DNA of 64,000 bases, from positions 19,308,734-19,372,733 of the forward strand of contig NC_089738.1 in NCBI RefSeq assembly GCF_035083965.1, in the 5' to 3' direction. Under the pieces are notes generated by a model, which searched no databases, was not told the origin of the DNA, and worked only from the letters and a program-made list of their open reading frames with translations. Each line of letters begins with the position of its first letter. The first letter of the stretch is position 1. Shown here one piece after another: positions 50,063-64,000 of the stretch. A program made the translations under genes and the position numbers. The stretch comes from Branchiostoma lanceolatum (taxonomy: Eukaryota > Chordata > Leptocardii > Amphioxiformes > Branchiostomatidae).

Positions 50063-53000
50063 AGAACCTTTGATAAGGAATCACTTGACGTGTGCATTTA
50101 CGCTGTGATTATCTTGATCGACCGTTTTCAGCCTCGGGAAAAATGTGTGAGTCACGCATCCCAGGTTTCCAGTCATTGGAGGTTATTATAGTCATCACCA
50201 AACGTAGCTGTAAATTGTACAAAGGACCCAAACTTACATATGCCGACGATGTAAGATCGCTGATTATTTTATTCGCAAGTTGATTGTTTTTATTGCGATG
50301 GTCACGAGGTTTTTTGTCGGCTTCGGAAGATAAACTTTCAGAGTGGTGTTTTGATAATCATTTTATGAACCACGCAACTGCGCATGCGCACCTGGATAAT
50401 GTTATCATTGGCTGTTGGCTGGTGACGAATAGCGAAATAATTTGTATAGTCTTGATACAGCGCCGAAACCTGTCTTATTCATAAATCATAGGTGTTTGTG
50501 AACCTTCTTGAAAATAGTATTGATCACAACATTCTTCTACACATTGATTAGTTCTACAGTTTACAGACAAAAAGCGCTTATAATACTATCATAAAGTTCA
50601 CAGCGCACGAAACAAACAAAAAATCCTCTCCTCTGAAATAATGATGTTTTGATAGAACGCCAGCTAGTCTTCTTTCTGACATGATTCTGGTGACGACTCC
50701 AGTGTCCCTTTTCGTTAGCAGGGGTCACGGATAATTACTACATGCAGGTAGGATGCGTGACTGATGTTTATAGCCACTAGGCGACGTGGAACGACAGATT
50801 AATCACCACAAAGCGCAAGAAGACTGGCAACTCTCAACAACGCTGCTAAAATCTACTACTTCTTCTATTACTACTAGTTGTTGCAACTTCGTGGAGAAAT
50901 ATCGATAATTCTACTTCTCGGTCGTATATTCTAAGGAATTCAAACCCAACTTTATTCATTGATAAAACTATTTATTAATAGTGTATATAATTGTTCATTA
51001 TAACGAAAATAATAGTGGTTTATGTTCTGTACAAACAGGCTTCAACTGCATAAGTATGCGTATTTGACTTTCTTAGTGGCGCGGAATAGGGTCATATCTT
51101 CCTTGGAGAACGTGCATATCTACATGTCTTGTCATCCGAGAAAGCTAGAACATTCTACAGGTTGGCGTTTTAAAATTCAATTACATGTATGTAGCTTTTA
51201 ATGCGCGCGCATCTTGTGCTAGATAGTTTGTGCTTGTAGTTCATCGCATTAAAATTGTTAGGCAGTTAATCACACGCGCTCAGTGTTTTTCACATGTCAA
51301 TCAGATGGTCGTTAAACGTGCCGTGACGCATTTCTCTATTGAGACACCAGTCGTAAATTTAGACTTTCACAAAATTTAACGAACTGTGGTTTCAACATGA
51401 AAAGGTAAAGTGAAAAATATGTCCGATGTAACTACTAATCCAACTTTGTTGGTACTAACACCCGTAATACTAGCTGTTATCTCTTCGGCAACAACGGCAT
51501 TGTCACTTTTGATGCTAAACGTACGCGTCGTATTTGTATCTCGCCTTCCGTAATCTGACAACGTTATTCAAATTCATCCATCTGATCAGAAGTACTTTTT
51601 GTGTTGCAGCACATTTGTAGGATGGTATCGTAATATCGTAACCTGCACAAACAGTGGCCATAGATAATGGCAGGATGCGTGACTGATGTTATGTTGATCT
51701 GCATGTGCAACGTTAGCCTCTGGGCAAAGTGAAAAGTTAGCACTGTAAGGCCCAGGAAAACAAGTGTGTCCGGTTGGTTACCCTAGCAAAAACTTGCCGA
51801 CCCTAGTCGATTTTGGGGTCGACCACCTACAATGGACACTTCAATTTTGCATCTCAGTGATGAATTTCAAGACTGACGTCCTGTACTTCACACTCTTTAA
51901 CATATTAGTTGACTTATATATCAGTGGTGTGTAGGTTTTTTTAGTTGCTTAGATCATAACGGGGGTTGCCCTACCTTAGGACGCGCCCTAACTTAGGACG
52001 GATTTTTTAGTGATCTTGTTATGCATAAGTACGCCGTGTTTGTGTCCACTGACTATGCTCATAAGGAAGATAAATAAACCAAGTCCATGCACATAATTTT
52101 TATTTGCATTCAAAACATATGTGTACATATTCATTTCTTGTTTTGTCGAGAATGGTATTTTGACAATAATGATGGCAACGCTGAGTAGAGGGTCACTGCG
52201 TAGCTAGACGGCCCGACACCTAAATATACGACCTGTGCCAAGCAGATATACAACTATCATACACATAAGAAATATAACTTCATAAAACACAAAAAAATTG
52301 GGTCTTTAAGTGTTTGTTGAGAAGAAAACCGACCAAAGAAAACAACGTAAACATCGCTGCCGTCTGGCAACGTTGTTTTCCCGCCATTTTTGGAGCCGCG
52401 ATGGTGGCGGACGACGATTCAACGCACAGCTTTGTAACGCTCTAACATGTGATTGGTACCGTCTATGAAAAGGAAACTGAATACAGATATGGCGAAGATA
52501 TTTCCCAATAAGTAGACGGAGTATTGTTGATGTAAGCGGTGTTGTTTTTTCGTAATGATTTTGTAAGTCGGGTCGCATGCAAGACGTACGTCGGGCCGCG
52601 CGCAAAGTGCGTAGTAGCCTATTTCCCGCCAAAACATGAGCTGGGACGCGCTAGATATAGCCCTTCTCACACGACGTTAGAAGTGCGCACAGTCAAAATT
52701 TTCCGGTCAAAAGAAAGCTAGAATATAGCAGACTTCAAGCCTTATTTACATTTCCCTAACTTCATCACCAGCTTCCGAAGAGAGCAAAATTACCAAAGCG
52801 TACTAAGTTAGGCACACTATCTGGCGTAGCACTAAATCAGAAGGTACATTCGTGAAAACGTCTCACAGCGTTTGCCGCTTGTAACTCGGAGCGTGAAGGG
52901 CCCATGAACAATATGAATACATTTCTTGTCCATGTATGTTCTTTAGATGAATGTGTTTAAAATTCATTCATTAAAACATGACCATTCTCTGACAACCAGC

Positions 53001-53140
53001 AATGGAGCGCCGTGAGTTCGAGCGCGTAAAAAAACGTCCTATGTTTGGGCGACTCCCGTTATCTGTATTCAGCATATATCTCAACAAATAAATCTGTACG
53101 TAATTGAATCTTACCCATCCGCCCCCCAATAAAGATTAGT
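50063..53140. other. Stretch with no recognisable gene
   Basis: I see no exon with plausible splice sites or known domain. Open frames of 60-108 codons around 51376-51561 and 52306-52721 look random. A paired motif CCTTAGGAC / CTTAGGACG occurs at about 51975-52000. Confidence 0.4.
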
Positions 53141-53142
53141 AT

Positions 53143-54086
53143 GAAGATCATAGACAGCAGAATAAAGATCATAGACAGCAGAATAAAGATCATAGACAGC
53201 AGAATAAAGATTATAGATAGCAGAATAAAGATCATAGACAGCAGAATAAAGGTCATAGACAGCAGAATAAAGGTCATAGACAGCAGAATAAAGATCATAG
53301 ACAGCAGAATAAAGATCATAGAGAGCAGAATAAAGATCATAGATAGCAGAATAAAGGTCAAAGACAGCAGAATAAAGGTCATAGACAGCAGAATAAAGGT
53401 CATAGACAGCAGAATAAAGGTCATAGACAGCAGAATAAAGGTCATAGACAGCAGAAAAAAGATCATAGACAGCAGAATTAAGATCATAGACAGCTGAACA
53501 AAGATCATAGACAGCAGAACAAAGATCATAGACAGCAGAATTAAGATCATAGACAGCAGAATAAAGGTTATAGACAGCAGAATAAAGGTCATAGACAGCA
53601 GAATAAAGATCATAGACAGCAGAATAAAGGTCATAGACAGCAGAATAAAGATCATAGACAGCAGAATAAAGGTCATAGACAGCAGAATAAAGGTCATAGA
53701 CAGCAGAATAAAGGTCATAGACAGCAGAATAAAGGTCATAGACAGCAGAATAAAGGTCATAGACAGCAGAATAAAGGTCATAGACAGCAGAATAAAGGTC
53801 ATAGACAGCAGAATAAAGGTCATAGACAGCAGAATAAAGGTCATAGACAGCAGAATAAAGGTCATAGACAGCAGAATAAAGGTCATAGACAGCAGAATAA
53901 AGGTCATAGACAGCAGAATAAAGGTCATAGACAGCAGAATAAAGGTCATAGACAGCAGAATAAAGGTCATAGACAGCAGAATAAAGGTCATAGACAGCAG
54001 AATAAAGGTCATAGACAGCAGAATAAAGGTCATAGACAGCAGAATAAAGGTCATAGACAGCAGAATAAAGGTCATAGACAGCAGAA
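53143..54086. repeat. 21-bp minisatellite of about 45 units
   Basis: Unit agcagaataaaggtcatagac. Units in the left half vary (aagatcat, aaggtcat, aattaagat, aacaaag). From about 53662 to 54086 roughly 20 units are identical. As 21 is a multiple of three, several frames stay open throughout, producing a 371-residue frame of LLSMTFI heptads on the minus strand. I read it as repeat DNA, not a gene. Confidence 0.95.
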
Positions 54087-54089
54087 ATG

Positions 54090-55015
54090 TCTGGCCGTTG
54101 GCTGAGGTCTCTCCGCGGGTTATCCGTATTATACGCATTGATCCGACCTTCGACGAGTACATGACGTCAACCATATCGCTATGGAAGAAAACAATGCACT
54201 GGAAAAGCGTACGTCATTATTGTCCCCTTTGATTAACATTTTGATACTTCATTTTGGCTAGACATCGGGCAATGCCCATGACCAGGGGCGACCTCAAAGG
54301 TCAGAATGAATAAGTACTTACAGTCGTTTGTTCATTGTCAATCACCTAGCATGATGGATATATCTTAATCTCTTTTATTGCCACTCCGTGCCGCAACGCA
54401 GATGGCACAGTCACAACGAAAACGATAAGGTGCAATTTTATTACGTTATTTATCGAGTATGAAGCACTTTGTTTGTAGCAAAAACCTGCAACAACGTAGA
54501 TATTTAAGCACGTTTATGATACTGTCGAATCAGTAGAGTTATTCCCCACAATAAAAAGGATCATTAAGTCTAAAGGACCAAGTTTACAGCCGCAACACCT
54601 GTTTGTAATCCTTGTTTTCTTCACGAGTGCATGTTGGTCTGACATGTATACAGCCGTTTGTATGTCGCAAAAAAATATGTTTTATGTAGCTACATGTATA
54701 TATATATATATACAAGTAGTCGACAACTTCAATGTTTCGCTATCTGGACACCTTGAAATAAATCAAATTGTACACCAATGCCAACGTAAACTTATTAAAA
54801 AAATGTACTCAACTCTTGTTTCTCTCTAAAAATGCTAGGCTCTTAATTTCTGGAAAAAATGTAGTGTTGGGTCCAAGTCCATCATGAGCCTGTTGTAAAT
54901 CATTGGTTAATAGGTAAATGTTATCGGCGCTGTGTCAATTTGGTGACGTACAATCATATCGCCCCTTATGATATTCCGATGACGTGTGGTTCTGTATGCG
55001 TAAGTACTTGGCACA
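54090..55015. other. No gene seen; upstream region of the small peptide gene
   Basis: An (AT)n run lies at about 54694-54712. No exon-like sequence is visible. The last 100 bp should contain proximal promoter elements of the downstream gene. Confidence 0.4.
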
Positions 55016-55019
55016 CTGC

Positions 55020-55027
55020 TATATAAA
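55020..55027 (+). promoter_or_regulatory. TATA box of the small secreted peptide gene
   Basis: TATATAAA lies 99 bp before the ATG at 55126. A start of transcription near 55050 would leave a leader of about 75 bp. No other gene in this window shows such a clear TATA box. Confidence 0.7.
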
Positions 55028-55125
55028 TGCAGCACAGACACCAGGCGTTTCATCAAATCTAGCACGGCCGCGAAGCTCTCGAACGCCTGCCTGTACCGAA
55101 GACGACATAACTGAGTGCTGCAAAG

Positions 55126-57546
<2,421 letters not shown>

Positions 57547-57657
57547 TACCGAGGGACGCTTCCGAGGGTTGCAGTAACGGACAACAGACAACACCGCACT
57601 TAATTGCGATTGTCCAGTACCGTAGTCACAGAAATGCCAAAGTCCTATTCATTGCTT

Positions 57658-57663
57658 AATAAA
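57658..57663 (+). terminator. Poly(A) signal of the small peptide gene
   Basis: AATAAA 112 bp after the TAA at 57544-57546. Confidence 0.7.
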
Positions 57664-58026
57664 GTTTCAAAGCGAAGAAATGCTGTCCTGTCTGTTTGAT
57701 TGATTGATTGATTGATGGATCGACACGCTGATTGTCATCATAGAAGGTTTTGAGCCAACAACAGTTCCCAGTACTAGAAATCATTGCATTGCATAAGTCC
57801 TAATTTGCATATCAACATACCATTACGGTGGTCTACATCAAAGTACCTACAGGTAAAATAAACACACATTGAAATTAAGTTAATTACCACTTCTGACATA
57901 TGGATCCTGTTTCCAAGTCTGCATTTGAAACGCGCTATGCTGCGTATGCATGTATGATCATGCGCCCGTGTGTGATTGGCATGTTTGAGTGTTCCCTCTC
58001 CTGCAAGTGGACCATTCCAATCCAAG

Positions 58027-61000
58027 ATGGCGGACGGAGAAGAGAACTCTGCGAGTCCGGCCGGAACGCCCACCGGTTCCGTGCCGCCGAAGAAGGGCAT
58101 GTCGGCGTTTCTGGACGTAAGTGTCTCCCGATATGTCAGCCCGGGGTTCTGAAGTATCCAGGGTGTATTTAGCACGCGTGTATAAGGCCGGAACGGACAG
58201 ATATGGCGCCATAACAAGTGGGCTACTTAGGCCCCTCCCTACCGGGCCCCGACTTCAAGCCTGAAAATTATGTCAACACAACAAAACAAATTTTATATTT
58301 CATTTTGATTTATTTCATTTCATTTTAGTCGTCTGGTCAAAGTATTGTAATATGATAATTCTATTCTGCTAGATTTCATATATATATATTGCTTTCTTTT
58401 CAATTCATTGCATGAATATCGAATATATTATGCCTGAAGTACAGAAATTCCAGGTCAACTTCTCCAAAAATGTGATCCAAAATCATTGCTGTAACTCCTC
58501 AAATGACAGATGTGCAAGGAGATATCCTAGATTGGGAAAATTATCAAATCAGTTGTTGAGATGACAGTTGTTGTCCTTGTTTATTTGATGTCTGTCATTT
58601 GTATCACTAGACATTGTTTCTTTGTGGTAGATCTACATAATTTGTGTACCAACATCTACCTGCTTAAAGTTAAACTAGTACCTCTTTTTTCCCCCAGGTA
58701 TTCCGCCGTGCCGACAAGAATGGTACGTTAAACATATGATCCAGTGTCATATCTATCTAGAAGCTAATTCAGGGCTCGAAATTCATTTTTAGAAATAGGT
58801 CCACTGGTGCACCCAACCCAAAAAAATTATATTATAGGTGCACAGAAAGAATATTGGGTGCACCACATAGAATAAAGTTGAATGTCATCAAAACACTCTT
58901 AAGAACTTTATAATAATCTGTAATTCTATACCTAACCTGAAAATTTCAAACAAGTGATACATCAAATGAAGTACAACAAAAGGGTATATTGCTATTTCTG
59001 ATACTTACATTTCAAGAATATTCTGTGTGCTTATTATACAATAATGCCTTTACCCCGTAGCCTACAAAAATATCTAGGTGCACTGGTGCACCCACAGTCA
59101 AGAATTAGGTGCACAGCTCCAATTTTGGGTGCACACAGGTGCACATGCACCCAGTATTTCGAGCCCTGTAACTACATGTCTGTGATTTCCAGATGATGGA
59201 GCTCTGTCCTGGTATGAGTTTAAGACCTACTTTGACGACGGCTCTCTGTCCGAGGGGGAGTTGGGAGAACTGTTCCACCGTATCGACACACACGACACCA
59301 AGTAAGGACGGGACGACACTTTCTGTCTGTGGGCTTATTAGACCATAAGGATTACTGTAAGGGAAATTATTTTTCCAGTAGAGGGAAATGAGGTTTTTGT
59401 TGTGTTTGAAGTTTGTGGTTGAAACAATTCTGTAGTACTAGTACAGCATGAATGCAAAACATATATTTGCAGTGTCATAATTTTGCATTGGAGGCGAAGG
59501 CGGTTCTCATTGTGCTTGAAGTTTGCAGTTGAAGGGATTCTGTAGTACAGCATAAATGCAAAACACATATTTGCAGTGTCATAACTTTGCTGTAATAGGT
59601 CAGTGCGAAAACTGCGAAAATAAGACTGCCACAAATATTTCAAGATTTGCAGTAGATGTGTCTTAAATTTCCCCACATATCGAAATGGAGGAAAAAAATT
59701 GTGCATAACATATGCTATAGACAAGTTTGTTTTCTGCATATCTAGGCTTTGGTCTCAAACCATCAAGATATATATCATGCAAGTCGGATGTTATTTTGCA
59801 TAGTTAATGAAGAAATGATATACTTGTTGGAGTACAAAAATGTAGTTGTCACTCTATAATTTACTGTACATGAAAATTTTACACAAATTATTTTGTGGGC
59901 AGCATAATACATTTTCAGAGATCTTTTCTTGTTGATACTTAAATAAAGTACAAAACATAAGTGGGTTTGGAAGAACTGATTTTTAGCTGTCACTAGACTG
60001 ACCAGGAGTGTTTGTTATGTTTGTGTGTTTGTGTTGCATGCAAAGTGACAGGCCCAACCCAGGACCGTACACAGGCTTGTATGTCCATGGTATCACGTTA
60101 GGGTGTTGTAGTTAGGATGTACATATAGCTTTGCCATCACAGCAGTGCAGTCAAACCTGTACTGACAAGAGAAAGTGTTCACTACAGGTAGCCACTATAT
60201 ATAGAGACAGGATTTATACTGATACAGGGTTAATTGCAAAAATAACCTCAGGGACCACCAGAAGGGGTCACAATGAACAGGTGATCCTTTTGCAGAGGTG
60301 GTCACTGCTAGTACTAGTAGCTAATATACAGGTTTGATTGCACACTCTCATTGTAATTCACACCACTGTTTATGAACTAGTGCATACATTCACAACCTAT
60401 TTTCTTCAGAAGGTCGAAGATTTTCCCCATATCTCTATAGCATTGTTATAACAGCTATAGTACTTAGTAGTGTATACTGTAAGCTAGTAGTTGTTTGGGA
60501 ATTGACATGAGGAGTTCCAAGTTGATAATCCATATAAATTTGTTGCTATTTGTTTTTGTTGTCTAAACTGTTTTGTTTTGTTCACATTCACAGTAACATT
60601 GATGTGGGAGAGTTGTGTGGTGAGTACTAACCCTTTAACAAAGTTGAAAGTCAAAACACCTTTTATGTTATCTGCAATATTGGAAATTGTCAGGAACTTT
60701 ACTTGCAACTTTGATAAACATTCTGCTCATTGATACCTAAGAACACACTGTTCCTGCCACACTACAAGCTTTACACCAGGATTGACTAGCTTAGTTATTA
60801 TTCATACTTTTTCCTTGGAGGATCACAAGTTTTCTATTTATCTACCTGTAACGCAGGGAAAATTCCTATAATTATGAAAAAGTTACAGGTGATATTGCCA
60901 AGCAGTCACAAAGGCTTTTTGCTATATTTCCCCCTGACATTTGGTGTGTCAGCTCATTCATATTCTTCTACAGTAACTAGAGTGCTTCATTACCTGTTGT

Positions 61001-63978
61001 ATTGGAAATGAAATTTGCAACTTTTTTTGACCTAAGTTTCAAAGATACATTCTTTACCTGAGGAAGAGAGGAAAAAGTTTCTTTTTTTTCCCTTCCAGAC
61101 TACTTCTCCCAGCAGCTGGGCCCGTTTGAGCAGGTGTACAGTGCTCTGGAGGACCTGAACTCTTCTATCAACACTGCTCTTGCGTCCACTGCACAGGTAA
61201 GGGGGCAGGGGAAAGGTTAAGAGGTAAAGGTCAGGGCAGGGCAAAGGTCAGGGAGAGGGTAAGGGTCAAGTGTAGACTGCTTTGGAGGATCTATCAACAG
61301 TGCCCTCAGTGCATCTGATATAAGATAATGAGTGTACCAAATGAAAAATTTTGTGCATGGTCAAATTACAAATTATGTGTATGTATTTGATTCACAATAT
61401 GACCAACATGTGTGTCTCAAACATTTGAATATTCAGACCCTTGTTTCTGATTGGTCTCCAGGATTATCCCAGCATGCCGCAGGAGGGCCAGTTTGTGCGG
61501 CGCTTCCTGCTGAAAGAGGTTCTGAACCAGATGGACTCCCAGCAGCGCTCTGTCGACGTCGCCAGCGAACATCTGGAGCAAGAGTCCGGATCTCAGGAGT
61601 ATGTATGCAGGGGTTAGAGGTCAGGGGTTAAGGGACATATTTTAGAGGTTAGAGGTTAGGAGGTTCTAAACCAGATGGACTCACAGCAACGCTCTGTGGA
61701 CGTCGCCAGCGAAAACCTGGAGCAAGAGTCTGGATCTCAGGAGTATGTATGCAGGGGTTAGAGGGCAGGGGTTAAGGGTCATGTGTAAGAGATTAGAGGT
61801 TAGGAGGTCCTGAACCAGATGGACTCCCAGCAGCATTCTGTGGACGTGGCCAGCGACCACCTGGAGCAAGAGTCTGGATCTCAGGAGTACGTATGCAGGG
61901 GTTAGAGGGCAGGGGTTAAGGATTGGGTGTCAGAGGTAAGGAGGTGCCAAACTAAACATTTGGAAAAGGATTCTGAAATCCAGCTCATGTATGACAGCGA
62001 AGACAAAAATTGAGATTATATTAGTTCTAGCTCGGGATGCCATTGGTTAAGATCTACGTGTAATTCTGATAGAGCGTCATGTTTCTAACTTATTTTTTTC
62101 CTATGCCTAGCACCATGCCTCAGCTCAGCAGCTGCACAGTTCCTGAATTTATGTCTCCTTGAGAGTTACAATGTTCTGTTCTCCCCCAGGCCCGTGGATG
62201 CCAAAGTTGACGAGGAGCCCCAGTTGAGCCGAGCTCGGCGACGAGACATCCGCCGTCAGATGAGCGGTCTGTCACGGCTGGACAGCCACGAGGACAACAG
62301 CGCCCTGCTGACCCAGCAGGTCCACAGGCTCAAGACTCTGCTGGACAACTTACAGAGCAAGGTAAGGCTCAAGACTCTACTGGACACCTTACAGAGCAAG
62401 GTGAGTCTTAGACTCTGCTGGACAACTTACAGAGCAAGGTGAGTCTTAGACTCTACTGGACACCTTACAGAGCAAGGTGAGTCTTAGACTCTGCTGGACA
62501 ACTTACAGAGCAAGGTGAGTCTTAGACTGGACACCTTACAGAGCAAGGTGAGTCTTAGACTGGACACCTTACAGAGCAAGGTGAGTCTTAGACTCTGCTG
62601 GACACCTTACAGAGCAAGGTAAGTCTTAGACTCTGCTGGACACCTTACAGAGCAAGGTGAGTCTTAGACTCTGCTGGACACCTTACAGAGCAAGGTAAGT
62701 CTTAGACTCTGCTGGACACCTTACAAAGCAAGGCAAGTCTACTTTCGCACCAGTCATCCATCAATAAGACATCAGGGGCTGCAAAGTTCCTGTTTAGAGC
62801 TTTAATCAGCTTGTGCATAGTGAGAAAATGGGTTTAGAGTGCCTTTCCCAAGGGCACAACATTGGGGTCTGCAAGGTATTTGAACCCAGACACTTTAGAT
62901 TCAACCTTCCTAACGGCAAGACCATCCTGCCACCTTTGATGTGTTTTGAATGTGTTTTCAGGTGAGGCTGCAGCCAATTGAAGAGGAGCTGGATATGGAG
63001 GATGGAGTGTCACTGGTGAGTAGGCTGGAAACCTCCAGATGTCCTTGCTTCATGGGCTGAAAAAGATGAACATGAAATGAAAAATCTATATGAAAACACT
63101 ATATGAGTCTGAGGGGAGAGTCTGTTGGGTTTTTTCACACACAGTTTTAGGGAATGATATACAATGTAGTCACTCAAACTGACTTTCCTGTTCTTGAGCA
63201 CTCTGTTTTAATAACTAGCCGATTTTTCCTAAAGATGATTATGAGTTCAAGAAAATAGATTGGTGTGGCCTCATGGCAGCATTGGTTACAAATCCTATGA
63301 GCCTGGTTTAGAGCGCTGAATGGTATTAGCTCTGACAGTGACGCTGTCCCTGGTGCTGAAACAGAAGTGTTTAACACTGACACTGAATGATGTTCCAGGT
63401 CCAGCTGGTCCAGAGGAGGATGGAGATGGAGGAGGATAAGGAGGAGCAGTTCCGTGGGGCTCTTACGTTAGCGAGCTGTTGTTCTGATGTTAACGTGCTC
63501 TTGTACTGATGTTCCAGGTCCAGCTGGTCCAGAGGAGGATGGAGATGGAGGAGGATAAGGAGGAGCAGTTCCGTGGGGCTCTTACGTTAGCGAGCTGTTG
63601 TTCTGATGTTAACGTGCTCTTGTACTGATGTTCCAGGTCCAGCTGGTCCAGAGGAGGATGGAGATGGAGGAGGATAAGGAGGAGCAGTTTCGTAGGGTTC
63701 TTACGTTAGCGTGCTGTTGATGTTAAGGGGCTGTTGCACTGATGTTCCAGGTCCAGTTGGTCCAGAGGAGGATGGAGATGGAGGAGGATAAGGAGGAGCA
63801 GTTCGAAGGGCTCTGATGCTAACATGCTGTTGTACTGATGTTAACGTGCTCTTGTACTGATGTTCCAGGTCCAGCTGGTCCAGAGGAGGATGGAGATGGA
63901 GGAGGATAAGGAGGAGCAGTTCCGCGGGGCCCTGCGGGAGTACCTGGAGACTGTGGAGGGGACGGATGGCTGCATCAA
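58027..63978 (+). CDS. NECAB: N-terminal EF-hand calcium-binding protein (5' part)
   Basis: Exons 58027-58116, 58698-58722, 59193-59301, 60594-60619, 61099-61196, 61462-61598, 62190-62361, 62962-63015 and 63869-63978. The gene continues past the window. It starts [13 protein letters not shown]. The EF-hand follows ([20 protein letters not shown] with [11 protein letters not shown]) and then [20 protein letters not shown], as in vertebrate NECAB1-3. Residues from [20 protein letters not shown] through [11 protein letters not shown] also match, and then the coiled-coil part with [18 protein letters not shown] and [16 protein letters not shown]. The C-terminal monooxygenase-like domain is not yet reached. 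NECABs are neuronal cytoplasmic calcium sensors. The ATG lies in CCAAGATGGCGG, a YY1-type start. Three tandem duplications affect its exon edges (see separate entries). Confidence 0.93.
58770..59168. mobile_element. hAT-like MITE in intron 2 of NECAB
   Basis: Ends are CAGGGCTCGAAATTC and TATTTCGAGCCCTG, the terminal form typical of hAT-type MITEs. Internal arms repeat GGTGCACC and CACTGGTGCACCCA in both directions. I do not find a matching 8-bp target duplication, so the insertion is probably old. Confidence 0.75.
59390..59600. repeat. Diverged tandem duplication in intron 3 of NECAB
   Basis: A segment of about 115 bp with GAAGTTTG, TTCTGTAGTA, ACAGCAT and TTTGCAGTGTCATAA occurs twice in a row (about 59395-59485 and 59505-59595). 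No coding or regulatory sense is evident. Confidence 0.65.
61519..61950 (+). repeat. Three 144-bp units containing the 3' part of NECAB exon 6
   Basis: The last 80 nt of exon 6 (61519-61598) recur at 61663-61742 and 61807-61886, exactly 144 bp apart, with the splice donor and 60 bp of intron. Both extra copies follow an AG and stay open. Differences from exon 6 are mostly synonymous. Each copy would enter in phase 0 and leave in phase 2, as exon 6 does. Polypyrimidine tracts are lacking before the copies, so use as exons is uncertain. Confidence 0.85.
62331..62740 (+). repeat. Array of 11 units carrying the exon 7 splice donor
   Basis: The unit of about 38 bp contains the exon 7 end and the donor (TTACAGAGCAAG then GTGAGT or GTAAGT). 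The true exon end is 62361. The next unit ends at 62400 and would add 13 in-frame residues ([13 protein letters not shown]). Later donors shift the frame. Two units are shortened, and the last reads AAGGCAAGT, with GC in place of GT. Confidence 0.9.
62830..62940 (-). mobile_element. SINE fragment in intron 7 of NECAB
   Basis: On the minus strand there is a B-box-like GGGTTCAAATACC followed by TTGTGCCCTTGGGAAAGGCA. The latter string is shared with the SINE at 43630-44165. It lacks a clear tail, so it is partial. Confidence 0.6.
63384..63868 (+). repeat. Four decoy copies of the 5' part of NECAB exon 9
   Basis: Copies start at 63399, 63518, 63637 and 63751 before the real exon at 63869, at spacings of 119, 119, 114 and 118 bp. 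Each has the acceptor TGATGTTCCAG and about 60 nt of exon. Then it departs into TACGTTAGCG-like intron with no donor. Reading on from the first or fourth copy meets a stop, so only the last acceptor gives the full exon. Confidence 0.9.
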
Positions 63979-64000
63979 GTAAGTTACGTTTGTGGCTTGA

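Noticed and set aside
53059-54174. 371-codon open frame on the minus strand
   Set aside because: It is made almost wholly of the 21-bp minisatellite; open frames on both strands follow from the period being a multiple of three.
57774-58217. 147-codon minus-strand frame over the NECAB first exon
   Set aside because: Overlaps the NECAB start in antisense; no recognisable domain or codon pattern.

Overview
The window looks like chordate DNA, most probably a lancelet (Branchiostoma). The grounds are intron-rich genes, mosaic secreted proteins built from phase-1 EGF, SRCR and C-type-lectin exons, a TNF-type ligand, a NECAB gene, a cAMP-receptor-like GPCR, abundant tRNA-headed SINEs with an (AAATC)n tail, and many fold-back repeats. 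The species call is inference from gene content. All exon models come from reading splice sites by eye. In nearly all cases exon lengths and phases add up to an open frame.

Region 1 (about 0.5-24 kb, minus strand) holds three tandem paralogues, called A, B and C here. Each has the same signal peptide exon, a run of EGF exons, a two-exon C-type lectin domain, two EGF exons and two small cysteine modules at the C-terminus. A carries three SRCR domains behind the signal peptide. B and C carry instead a cysteine-rich domain of about 130 residues that I do not recognise. B also holds 12 nearly identical EGF exons in a 268-269 bp tandem array. A has two relic EGF exons. C has an EGF exon without a splice acceptor and another with a frameshift. 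Because these exons are phase 1-1, skipping them keeps the frame. Younger insertions (a SINE, a palindromic MITE and a Penelope-like fold-back) each have an empty site in a neighbouring paralogue.

Region 2 (26-37 kb) has a four-exon TNF-superfamily ligand on the plus strand. Next comes a 14-exon seven-helix receptor of the cAMP-receptor-like family on the minus strand.

Region 3 (37-49 kb) is an inverted duplication of a BTB gene. Both copies share the BTB and coiled-coil exons and about 0.8 kb of 5' flank, but they end differently: a BEN domain in the plus copy, and a C14orf93-like basic/acidic module in the minus copy.

Region 4 (49-55 kb) appears gene-free and carries a long fold-back element and a 21-bp minisatellite of about 45 units.

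Region 5 (55-64 kb) has a small TATA-driven gene for a 104-residue secreted cysteine-rich peptide. A NECAB gene follows and runs off the window. Its exon edges have been tandemly duplicated three separate times: a 144-bp exon-6 unit three times, an array of 11 splice-donor units after exon 7, and five splice acceptors before exon 9.
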